Below are positions 33,539 through 41,458 of a DNA stretch of 64,000 nt, piece by piece. Numbering within the stretch: the first letter of the stretch is position 1; every line of letters starts with the position of its first letter. Source of the DNA: Pediococcus claussenii ATCC BAA-344 (lineage in GTDB: Bacteria; Bacillota; Bacilli; Lactobacillales; Lactobacillaceae); the NCBI RefSeq assembly GCF_000237995.1, contig NC_016605.1:1736001-1800000 (forward strand), read 5' to 3'. A model generated the notes under the pieces. The model saw nothing but the letters and a program-made list of their open reading frames with translations, ran no database searches and had not been told where the DNA came from. A program made the position numbers and the translations under genes.

Positions 33539-33543
33539 TTTAA

Positions 33544-34296
33544 ATGTCTCAAATTCTTTTAATTCTAATTGGCTTTCTCGTTGGTTTTATCGTAATTGCA
33601 ATGGGAGGTGGCGGTGCCGCTATATATCTTGGTATCCTAACCAGTGGATTTGGACTTTCCGCAGTTTCTGCTGCCGCAACCTCATTATTTACTGCTATTC
33701 CAGCTTTAATTGTAGGTGCTTACAGTCAATATCGATCCGGTAATATTAACTTTAAAATTGGTAATCGTATGCTACTGTCCGCACTTCCCGCCACAATTGT
33801 TGGTTCACTAATTTCACACTACATCCCTGCGAATATTTATACTTGGATTGTGGCACTTATTTTAATACTATTAGGCGCCCAAGTTTTATGGCAAACACAT
33901 TCGTCTAAAAATGATGAAACACAGGATAGGTCCTCTTCAACTGGCAAAGCAATTTTCTTTGGTATTTTAAGCGGCTTAATGGTTGGTATTGCCGGATTAA
34001 GTGGTGGAGGACCGATTGTAGCTGGTCTTTTACTAATGGGGTTAGATATGATTCAGGCGGCCGCAACTTCTGCATATGTTTTAGTTTTTAATACCTTAGT
34101 AGGGTTACTGTTTCATATGTCAGCGGGAAATATTAATTGGAACTTTGGAATTTACTTAATGATCGGTTCTGTTATTGGCGCAGCGTTTACACCTTTTCTA
34201 TTAAAGAAAATGAGTACTCCTGGAAGAACTAATAGTATTTTACGTCCTCTTATGGGAATTATATTAATCTTCATGGGAGCCAAAATGTTATTCTAA
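33544..34296 (+). CDS. TSUP (TauE/SafE) family anion permease, 250 aa
   Basis: A membrane protein with two homologous halves, each starting with a Gly-rich helix: MGGGGAAIYLGILTSGFGLSAVSAAATSL and GLSGGGPIVAGLLLMGLDMIQAAATSAYVLVFNT. This duplicated pattern is the hallmark of TauE/SafE sulfite or sulfoacetate exporters. Eight hydrophobic segments are evident and the length is typical. AAAG-type ribosome site before the ATG; translation is likely coupled to the PEBP gene 5 bp upstream. The transported anion is not evident. Confidence 0.9.
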   Translation: MSQILLILIGFLVGFIVIAMGGGGAAIYLGILTSGFGLSAVSAAATSLFTAIPALIVGAYSQYRSGNINFKIGNRMLLSALPATIVGSLISHYIPANIYTWIVALILILLGAQVLWQTHSSKNDETQDRSSSTGKAIFFGILSGLMVGIAGLSGGGPIVAGLLLMGLDMIQAAATSAYVLVFNTLVGLLFHMSAGNINWNFGIYLMIGSVIGAAFTPFLLKKMSTPGRTNSILRPLMGIILIFMGAKMLF

Positions 34297-34316
34297 CCAT
34301 GGGTTATTAAAAAATA

Positions 34317-34388
34317 AAAAAACGAGATATAAGCTATTACGATGAGCGTCAATGCCTACCAGTCCTAACTTATACCTCGCCTTTTATT
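34317..34388. terminator. Bidirectional terminator between the TSUP gene and NTF2-like gene
   Basis: CGAGATATAAG (34323-34333) pairs with CTTATACCTCG (34369-34379) with one mismatch; an A run to the left and T run to the right let it serve both convergent genes. Confidence 0.75.
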
Positions 34389-34404
34389 TCAATTTGAACT
34401 TCAA

Positions 34405-34734
34405 TTAATCTGGTGAAATCACCATTGATTTAATCTTTGCGCCTTCAATTTCAAATGTAAATGGACTCGTTCCGTTAAACCCATTCCCCGTAACCTTCAA
34501 ATTTACAAGCCATTTATTAGCACCTTGATCTTTAAAATTAACTAATTCAAAGTGGGATTGTTTTCCAATGTTATCAGTTTGGTTCCAACGAGCAATTCTA
34601 TCAGTTCCGTCATACTCGTTTCCCCAATCATTGATTGAACCATCAGTCGTAAATACTGACACAAATCCCTCTGAATCAGCATTATTAGTTGTATCAATAA
34701 ACTTTTGAATTGCAGTTGGTAATTGTTCAGCCAT
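34405..34734 (-). CDS. NTF2-like (SnoaL-type) superfamily protein, 109 aa
   Basis: The fold signature begins with the helix TAIQKFIDTTNNADSEGFVSVFTTDGSINDWG, followed by alternating strands ending FTFEIEGAKIKSMVI, as in NTF2-like proteins of about 110 residues. GGAGG lies nine bases before the ATG. No catalytic Asp/His pair can be named with confidence. It stands alone, with a shared terminator downstream. Function is unknown. Confidence 0.75.
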   Translation of the reverse strand: MAEQLPTAIQKFIDTTNNADSEGFVSVFTTDGSINDWGNEYDGTDRIARWNQTDNIGKQSHFELVNFKDQGANKWLVNLKVTGNGFNGTSPFTFEIEGAKIKSMVISPD

Positions 34735-34999
34735 AATATAATTGCCTCCATTAATTATTCATACATGCAATATGACACTATGCAGATTGCTTGTCAAAAA
34801 TAACTCACACCTAAATTTATGATTATGAATCGAACCACTCACAATCGTGACAACCTGGACTGATAAATTCAGCATAATTAAAATGACATTCAATAAGTTT
34901 TATTCTAAGGCGTATCACAAAACATTAGTATTTCATCGTTTTTTACTTTTCAATAATCACTTGTATAATATATGCATAAATATTTTTGAAAGGCCTACT

Positions 35000-35743
35000 A
35001 TGAAAATCATTATTTCTCCAGCTAAAAAAATGCAAGTTGATACCGATAGCTTTTCTAATAATGCGTTACCTCAATATTTAGATGAAGCCAATCAAATTTT
35101 AGACGTATTAACCCAAAAAAGTTACACCGAATTGAAAAATCTTTGGAATTGTAGTGATAAAATCGCACAAGAAAACTACTTGATTTTACAAAAAACGGAC
35201 CTTTATCAAAATTTAACGCCAGCAATCATCGCATATTCCGGAATTCAGTATCAATACATGGCTCCCGATCTTTTTACATCAAAAGCACTGAACTATGTAC
35301 AGAGTAATCTTCGTATCTTGTCTGGATTTTATGGGATCTTACGTCCTTTTGATGGTGTAGTGCCCTACCGTTTAGAAATGCAAGCACCTCTTAAGATGGG
35401 TAATAACAATAATCTGTATGAATTTTGGGGAGATAAATTATATACAGCCCTCGATAATTCGGATCAATCCATTATCAACCTCGCATCCCAAGAATACTCT
35501 AAAATTATCCGGCGTTATTTAAATAACCAAAATCAACTTGTTGACATCGTATTTGGACAAATAATTGACGGTAAAATAAAAACGCGAGCCACTTTAGCAA
35601 AAATGGCTCGCGGTGAAATGGTCCGATTTATGGCGGAAAATAACGTTCATGAACTGACAGGGCTAACTAAATTTAACCGTTTAAATTATCATTATGTGTC
35701 AGAACTATCTACAGATTCAAAACTCACCTTTTTAAAGAGCTAA
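35000..35743 (+). CDS. yaaA: YaaA family peroxide-stress protein (DUF328), 247 aa
   Basis: The opening MKIIISPAKKMQVDTDSF and the motif YSGIQYQYMAPDLFTSKALNYVQSNLRILSGFYGILRPFDGVVPYRLEM are diagnostic of YaaA. In E. coli this DNA-binding protein lowers intracellular free iron during peroxide stress. ATG 35000 is chosen because it begins the conserved N-terminus and has GAAAGG upstream; an in-frame ATG at 34847 would add 51 unrelated residues. A -10 TATAAT lies shortly upstream. It is convergent with the next gene, the stop regions overlapping by 4 bp. Confidence 0.92.
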   Translation: MKIIISPAKKMQVDTDSFSNNALPQYLDEANQILDVLTQKSYTELKNLWNCSDKIAQENYLILQKTDLYQNLTPAIIAYSGIQYQYMAPDLFTSKALNYVQSNLRILSGFYGILRPFDGVVPYRLEMQAPLKMGNNNNLYEFWGDKLYTALDNSDQSIINLASQEYSKIIRRYLNNQNQLVDIVFGQIIDGKIKTRATLAKMARGEMVRFMAENNVHELTGLTKFNRLNYHYVSELSTDSKLTFLKS

Positions 35744-36402
35744 TTTGATTTTCCATACACAAACTCAACTTCATCCCGTTTTTGTACTAAATCATAATAT
35801 GCTTGGGCAATATTAAGTGGATTCTGTTTTCCAAGTTTCCCTTCACGAATATAAGTCCAAATATTCACTAATCCAGCAAAAACTCCATCCTTTTTCAAGT
35901 CCTTATTGAGTGACAGTGCGAAGTTGTGGACTGCTGCTTTTCCAATTGATTGCGATGTATCAGTTGTACCAGGTTTTGATGCCACTACACTGTTAGTAAA
36001 TAAAATAGCACCCTTATTCTGTTTTAAGATGGGAATTGTTTGACTGGCAATTTCCACGGCGCTACCCAGGTTCACTGCCATATCCTCCATTATTTCATCA
36101 CCAGTAAACGTGCTTGGGCGACCTTTTCTCCTTACCGTTGCGTTAAATACCACTGTATCTAAGTCGCCCAACTTAGAGATAGCTCTAACAGAATCATCAA
36201 CGCTCTTAAAATCTGCTAAATCAACAGGAATCGATTCAGTTTTAATCCCATCTTTTTCCAGATTAGCTTTAACTTGATTCAAATGATCTTGATTTCGCTC
36301 CAGCAAAGCAATTGTGTAACCATTTTTACCAAAAACTGAACCTAATGCCTCTCCCAATCCAGATTTTCCAACCCCATACACTGCCAATATTTTTTCAGCC
36401 AT
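35740..36402 (-). CDS. SDR-fold protein with degenerate active site, 220 aa
   Basis: The fold follows SDRs: a Gly-rich start (GVGKSGLGEALGSVFGKNG), DLAD after the third strand, and FNAT in place of NNAG. However the YxxxK pair is not intact: the lysine of SIGKAAVHNF is present, but the residue four before it is Gln rather than Tyr. It may therefore bind a nucleotide without classical dehydrogenase chemistry. An upstream GAGGTGATG-type ribosome site fits the ATG. The coding end overlaps yaaA by 4 bp (convergent). Confidence 0.8.
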   Translation of the reverse strand: MAEKILAVYGVGKSGLGEALGSVFGKNGYTIALLERNQDHLNQVKANLEKDGIKTESIPVDLADFKSVDDSVRAISKLGDLDTVVFNATVRRKGRPSTFTGDEIMEDMAVNLGSAVEIASQTIPILKQNKGAILFTNSVVASKPGTTDTSQSIGKAAVHNFALSLNKDLKKDGVFAGLVNIWTYIREGKLGKQNPLNIAQAYYDLVQKRDEVEFVYGKSN

Positions 36403-36553
36403 GCCATCACCTCATTAGATATTTTGAGGTAATTGTAAGTCCTTATAGTATAAAAAGGAATTAATTCTACTCGCAAACCCTATTTCAAATACTTGCTAAC
36501 TAGAAAGTAATTGTAATTCTGCGCATCCAGAAGTTTTCATTAATAAAAGTAGG

Positions 36554-37123
36554 TCAAAAATCGTGGTTAATAACCTCTAATAATTGAAAATCAGTTCCAT
36601 CGAAAGAATATTTTAAAATAGCACAATTCCCCAAATGTTCCTCTTGGTATACATCACTAGTGTGACGCCAAACGCGCATAAACTGGCGAAGCGCTCCAGC
36701 ATGCGAAACCATCAAAATCGTATTCGCATCAGTATTACTTACAATATCTAAAATAGTTTTAGACATTCTTCTTTGCAGATCTATTTCCGATTCACCACCA
36801 TAAGGTACAAAAAACTCGCCATATGGCTTGGCAGGATTTAATGTTTCGGATTCTCCCTCAAATACTCCAAAATTCCATTCCTTCAACCCTTTAACCCTTG
36901 TATAAGGTGTATCAGTCACTAATTCCAATGTATCACTTGCACGCTCAGAAGTTGAAGAAAAAGCGGCATCAAATTGGATATTATGTTCTTTAAAATATTT
37001 ACCTGCGATCTGTGCTTGTTGTCTACCAAACTCAGTTAAAGGCGAATCACACCAACCTTGAATTTTATGCTGTTTGTTAAATTCTGTTTCACCGTGTCGC
37101 ATAAGATATAGTATCTGTGTCAT
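36554..37123 (-). CDS. Histidine phosphatase (phosphoglycerate mutase-like) family protein, 189 aa
   Basis: Catalytic motif LMRHGETEFN (residues 6-15) with the phospho-accepting histidine, then QGWCDSPLTEFGRQQA and the second histidine in VSHAGALRQF. These are the landmarks of the histidine phosphatase superfamily. The substrate range is broad (sugar phosphates, nucleotides, phosphoserine). ATG 37123 has GAGGATG about six bases upstream; ATG 37132 overlaps that ribosome site. It stands alone. It is not a metabolic dPGM, which is longer. Confidence 0.88.
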   Translation of the reverse strand: MTQILYLMRHGETEFNKQHKIQGWCDSPLTEFGRQQAQIAGKYFKEHNIQFDAAFSSTSERASDTLELVTDTPYTRVKGLKEWNFGVFEGESETLNPAKPYGEFFVPYGGESEIDLQRRMSKTILDIVSNTDANTILMVSHAGALRQFMRVWRHTSDVYQEEHLGNCAILKYSFDGTDFQLLEVINHDF

Positions 37124-37346
37124 ATTTTTCATCCTCGTCTTCGCAAGTTATAACTTTAAATTTCTAAGAGCATTAAATAATTCCAACAATATTTTACACC
37201 TTATCAGTGTGTCTAATTGCACAAATTTTAAAAACATGATATTTGCTCAAATCCATACAAAAAGGAGCTGTAACATAACTAAAATCTAAATTTATTTTCC
37301 AAACTAAATAGCAAAAACGTAAGAAATAGGTCAGATAATTCCGCTG

Positions 37347-37663
37347 TTCACGAGCTAGTGCCAGTTCCTATGTGGCGCTCTTGGCCCATAGGAATGGACA
37401 ACGTATGAGTATCTACGTTTTGTGGAACAAAACATCTACTATTCACGAACTAGTGCCAGTTCCTATGTGGCGTTCTTGGCCCATAGGAATGGACAACGTA
37501 TGAGTATCTACGTTTTGTGGAACAAAACATCTACTATTCACGAACTAGTGCCAGTTCCTATGTGGCGTTCTTGGCCCATAGGAATGGACAACGTATGAGT
37601 ATCTACGTTTTGTGGAACAAAACATCTACTATTCACGAACTAGTGCCAGTTCCTATGTGGCAA
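37347..37663. repeat. 95-bp tandem repeat array, three full copies plus a partial fourth
   Basis: Units begin at 37347, 37442, 37537 and 37632 with a period of exactly 95 bp; later units are nearly identical, and the first differs at a few positions. Each unit has two inverted repeats: TTCCTATG...CATAGGAA (with GGC/GCC inside) and GTTTTGTGGAACAAAAC. 95 is not a multiple of three, so it does not encode a repeated peptide. The array occupies most of a 767-bp gap between the histidine phosphatase gene and the BCCT gene. The remaining parts (37124-37346 and 37664-37767) show no gene. Confidence 0.9.
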
Positions 37664-37767
37664 CCTTTCCCGACTTATGTCTCGCCTTCATTTGACGCTC
37701 TTTTCCTAAATGAGGACCCTAAGTTCCAGAAAGCTTGATCGATTTTAACTTCATCTTCAGCCTGACC

Positions 37768-37810
37768 AAAAAATCCAGTAAGATTCAAATTTAATTGAAT
37801 CTTACTGGAT
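37768..37810 (-). terminator. Rho-independent terminator after the BCCT gene
   Basis: ATCCAGTAAGATTCAA pairs perfectly with TTGAATCTTACTGGAT (16 bp), followed on the minus strand by six T. Confidence 0.93.
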
Positions 37811-37890
37811 CTAATTTTAAATTGTTTAATTTACATAAGTTGACCGCTTAAATTCACTTTGAACCTTAAGAAGTATAGTTTGTAATCCAG

Positions 37891-39507
37891 CTAGTTATTT
37901 TCATTATAACCATTGAAAACACCAAACGTTCGTGAAAGCATCATAAAAATTCGACTGCTCAATCTTGGTAATTGTAATAAGTCCAAGGCTGGAACCCGAA
38001 GATCGCTTTGTTCTGTTATTTCTTGGAAAATTGAATAAAGCAATAACATGCAAACAAAAATCAGGGGAAATCCCGCGATTGTACAAATCGCCTGAATTGT
38101 TTCAAATCCACCTACGATAACAATTCCTAATGAAAATAAAATGAATACAAAAACCCATGCCATACGGTTCCAACGGCTAGGCTGTCTATTACCAGATAAA
38201 TCCAAACTCGTAAACGATGAGACAATAAACGCCGATGATGATATTGTTGTTGCTAAAAATACAAAGCATGATACACAAAAAATAATTAACATCAACTTAC
38301 TCATTGGGAGTGTTGTAATCAGGGCTGCTAGAACTGCAGCTTGTCCCTGTGTATTTAGAATATGGACTAAGTTAACAACACCTGATTGTTGTAACCAAAG
38401 CGCATATCCTCCTAGGACGGCGTAGAATGCTAAACAGCCTCCAACTCCATAAGTCATCATTCCAAGAACAACCTGTCGAATTGTTTTTCCATGCGAAATT
38501 CTGGCAATAAATAATCCCATTACAGGCATGTATGATAACCACCAGCCCCAGTAAAACAGAGTTTGATGTTGGGCATAACTGTTAGACCCCGCACTAGCTT
38601 TATTAAAGGATAAACTAACAAAGTTTTTAAACATTCCACCCAAAGTCTGTACTTCGCCACCGATAAGTCTAAATGTGGGTCCAATTAATAGCACAATTAA
38701 CAAAAAACCAATTGCCAAGTAAATGTGCCAAGCCGATATTTTCTTTATTCCTTTGTTTAGACCCGCATAAACTGTTAAAGAAAATAAAACTAGTAAAACC
38801 ATAAAAAGAGCTAATTTTAAATATATAGTATCCGGAACACCAAGAATCAAGCTCAATACCTTAGCTATAACTGGAATCTCCATCCCGATGGATGAACCAA
38901 TTCCTCCCATAATTCCAAAAATGACGAGAAAATCAATTATTTGTCGTATAAACTTCTTATCCCATCTTTTTCCCTGAATTATTGGAATAACCGTACTTAA
39001 TCGTTTAACAGGAACTTTTTTAACATACATCGTATAAGCAATCGCAATAGTCGCAGTCGCAAACATCATCCAAGCCATTGGTCCCCAATTAAATTCTCCA
39101 CAAATGTTGGCATATATGTATGCTGCTTTCGAAAGAGGACGTGCTCCAAATGCTGGATGTTGTAAATAAAGTAATGGATCAGTGGCACTTAACATTAGAA
39201 TACTAGCATCAATTCCCGTTGCAAAAACCATGCTGCCCCACTGAAAACTACTAAAATCCCTTTTCTTATCTGGAGTTCCAAAACGAATTTTACCAAACTT
39301 ACTCATAATCAGAACTATGAAAAAGATAAAATTAAGGACATAAACCAAAACATACAACCACTCATACTTAGTTGTAATGAATGACAACAACGCGTTCATA
39401 AATTGCTGAACGGCTGGACCGCCAATAATTAAAACTGCTGAAACTATCCCAAACAAAGTTACCGTTGGAATAAATACGGCCCGATCGACATTCTTACTGT
39501 GTAAGAT
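37891..39507 (-). CDS. BCCT family betaine/choline/carnitine transporter, about 538 aa
   Basis: Secondary transporter of about twelve helices. The BCCT signature FYWGWWLSYMPVMGLFIARISHGKT is present. The stretch after the second helix, where many members have GMGIG, reads FATGIDASILMLSATDPL, so it is a divergent branch. The conserved first helix begins upstream of the first ordinary start codon (TTG 39456): residues NVDRAVFIPTVTLFGI read back in frame to an ATC at 39505-39507, which lies six bases after GGAGGAA (39514-39520). No ATG, GTG or TTG is available there. It may use ATC or be poorly translated from TTG 39456. Substrate probably glycine betaine or a relative. Confidence 0.88.
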   Translation of the reverse strand: MLHSKNVDRAVFIPTVTLFGIVSAVLIIGGPAVQQFMNALLSFITTKYEWLYVLVYVLNFIFFIVLIMSKFGKIRFGTPDKKRDFSSFQWGSMVFATGIDASILMLSATDPLLYLQHPAFGARPLSKAAYIYANICGEFNWGPMAWMMFATATIAIAYTMYVKKVPVKRLSTVIPIIQGKRWDKKFIRQIIDFLVIFGIMGGIGSSIGMEIPVIAKVLSLILGVPDTIYLKLALFMVLLVLFSLTVYAGLNKGIKKISAWHIYLAIGFLLIVLLIGPTFRLIGGEVQTLGGMFKNFVSLSFNKASAGSNSYAQHQTLFYWGWWLSYMPVMGLFIARISHGKTIRQVVLGMMTYGVGGCLAFYAVLGGYALWLQQSGVVNLVHILNTQGQAAVLAALITTLPMSKLMLIIFCVSCFVFLATTISSSAFIVSSFTSLDLSGNRQPSRWNRMAWVFVFILFSLGIVIVGGFETIQAICTIAGFPLIFVCMLLLYSIFQEITEQSDLRVPALDLLQLPRLSSRIFMMLSRTFGVFNGYNENN

Positions 39508-39548
39508 AAAAAATTCCTCCCATGTGTTCTCTCTTATATTCAGGCAAT

Positions 39549-39593
39549 AAAAAAAGCAACGTATGCTGGTTTAACACCTGCATAGCGTCGCTT
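39549..39593 (-). terminator. Rho-independent terminator after the acetyltransferase gene
   Basis: AAGC-ACG-TATGC pairs with GCATA-CGT-GCTT, followed on the minus strand by TTTTTTT. It lies just upstream of the BCCT ribosome site. Confidence 0.8.
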
Positions 39594-39667
39594 AATCAAT
39601 GTTTTTATTGAAAAACGTCATACCTGTCACTACTAATCATATACTTAATTAACGATTTGTTAAGTCA

Positions 39668-40231
39668 TTATTTTGATGAAAGCGGTATCTTTTTTATTAC
39701 TCTGGCGGGGTTCCCCACAATCACGACATTATCACCAAAACTTTTAGTAACTACTGATCCTGCTCCAACCACAACATTATTTCCTAGAGTAACACCAGGC
39801 AAAACAGTCACTCTTCCACCAAACCAACAACTGTTACCAATACTAATAGGTGCTCCCATCTCTACATCAGCATTTCGTTGCATAGGATCGAGAGGATGGA
39901 TAGGGGTATATAAACCAACATTGGGACCAAAATAACAATGCTCGCCAATCGTGATCGGACAAGTATCTAAAAAAGTCATGTCATAGTTCCCATAAAAATG
40001 ATCTCCAATATGAATATTCCATCCATAATCAAATTTAAAGTTACTCTCCACAAAAAAGTTTTCACCAACTTCATCTAGTAAATGCTTTATTCCATTATTT
40101 CTCTCATCATTATCAGATTTGTTATTCCAGATTAATAATTGTTCTCGAATGTACTTTCGTCGCTCTATTAGTTCCTTATCAAATTGCTGATACGGTTCCC
40201 CGCTGGTCATTATTTCTCTTTGTGTTTTCAT
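39668..40231 (-). CDS. Maltose/galactoside O-acetyltransferase-like protein, 187 aa
   Basis: A left-handed beta-helix hexapeptide acetyltransferase. The N-terminal MAC domain (MTSGEPYQQFDKELIERRK) is followed by hexapeptide coils, the loop with the catalytic histidine (GLYTPIHPLDPMQR), and the final GAGSVVTKSFGDNVVIVGNPARVIK. It uses acetyl-CoA to acetylate sugars; the natural substrate is uncertain. Length matches Maa/LacA (about 185-200 aa). It is preceded by a 266-bp divergent spacer towards the chitosanase gene. Confidence 0.92.
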   Translation of the reverse strand: MKTQREIMTSGEPYQQFDKELIERRKYIREQLLIWNNKSDNDERNNGIKHLLDEVGENFFVESNFKFDYGWNIHIGDHFYGNYDMTFLDTCPITIGEHCYFGPNVGLYTPIHPLDPMQRNADVEMGAPISIGNSCWFGGRVTVLPGVTLGNNVVVGAGSVVTKSFGDNVVIVGNPARVIKKIPLSSK

Positions 40232-40497
40232 ATCTTTATGTTAGCACTGATTGTGTTCAAATAAGATTACAAAATATAATGCATATAAATCGCTTTGCAT
40301 TTGGCACTTCATAAACAGGACTACACATTATTTGAAGGTACTTTGTTCATCATTTATCCGAACAACCGAATGAATTTATTCTAAGGGTATTATGATATGC
40401 TTAGTCTAGACATGGTTTGTTGCAAAACGTAAAAGTTTACTTGATACTGATAAATTATGCCCTTTATCCTTAATATTTATGAATTGGAGTACTTACA

Positions 40498-41343
40498 ATG
40501 AAACACTACATTAAATTATTCTCCACTATTTTATTATTAGGATTGATTCTTGCCGGCTGTATGTCTAACGATAACCAATCCAAAGACAAGATGGGTACGA
40601 TTAAGACGGGAATAGCTCGTTCAACTGTATTTGCTTTAGTTTCAAGTGCAGAAAATTCAACAACTGATTATACAAAACAGTACTCCTATATTGAAGATAT
40701 TGGCGACGGACGAGGCTATACTGGTGGTATTATTGGCTTCACCTCTGGAACTGGAGATATGTTAGCAGTCGTTAAAAAATATACCCACCTGCGCCCAAGG
40801 AATAATATTTTAGCAAAGTATCTACTCGCTCTGAAAAAAGTTAACGGTTCAGCTTCCCACAAAGGTTTGGGTAAAAACTTTATAGTTGCATGGAAAAAGG
40901 CCGCTGATGATTCAAGGTTTATTAAAGCTCAAGATGCTATTTTAAATGAACAATATATGCAGCCCGCACTAAAGTATTCAAAAAAAGACCATTTAGGTCA
41001 ATTAGGCCAATATATTTATTATGATGCACTTGTTGTACATGGCCCAGGCACTCCCAAGGAAAAGAATACTTTCCAAGGAATTCGACACCAAGCACTTAAA
41101 TATGCAAAGTCCCCCAGTGAAGGTGGTTCTCAGCATGCATATTTATTGGCCTTTCTTAGAGCCAGAAAACCCATAATGCGTGAAGAACAAGCACATCATG
41201 ACTTATCTCGATTAAATACACAGCGTCAATTTATTGAAGACAAAAATTATTCTTTAAAGCTTCCATTGAAGTGGAAAATGTACGGTGACACTTACTCATT
41301 AACAAAAAAACAGGCCGCCGATTTTTTGCAAAAAACACAATAG
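40498..41343 (+). CDS. Lipoprotein chitosanase, glycoside hydrolase family 46, 281 aa
   Basis: A lipoprotein signal ends in LAGC with Cys21 as the lipid-modified residue. The mature part matches GH46: SSAENSTTDYTKQYSYIEDIGDGRGYTGGIIGF contains the proton donor Glu52 and the nucleophile-positioning Asp70; their 18-residue spacing equals that of the Streptomyces N174 enzyme (Glu22/Asp40). It should hydrolyse chitosan (beta-1,4-glucosamine) at the outer membrane face. GGAGT precedes the ATG. No sugar transporter or other chitin genes lie nearby, so it may act on de-N-acetylated glycans or fungal walls. Confidence 0.88.
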   Translation: MKHYIKLFSTILLLGLILAGCMSNDNQSKDKMGTIKTGIARSTVFALVSSAENSTTDYTKQYSYIEDIGDGRGYTGGIIGFTSGTGDMLAVVKKYTHLRPRNNILAKYLLALKKVNGSASHKGLGKNFIVAWKKAADDSRFIKAQDAILNEQYMQPALKYSKKDHLGQLGQYIYYDALVVHGPGTPKEKNTFQGIRHQALKYAKSPSEGGSQHAYLLAFLRARKPIMREEQAHHDLSRLNTQRQFIEDKNYSLKLPLKWKMYGDTYSLTKKQAADFLQKTQ

Positions 41344-41458
41344 ACATACTAGTTTAGTCTTAAAAATAAGGCCGTCATTATATACACAACCCAAAATAAG
41401 CCTCTGATATTGGATCAATATCCAAATCAGAAGTCTATTCTTGTTAACAATTCCCCAT

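Noticed and set aside
37347-37663. CRISPR array
   Set aside because: The whole 95-bp unit is repeated, with no variable spacers, and no cas genes are present in the window.
37517-37738. 73-codon plus-strand frame in the 95-bp array
   Set aside because: The repeat period is not a multiple of three, the peptide is not repeated, and no ribosome site precedes it.
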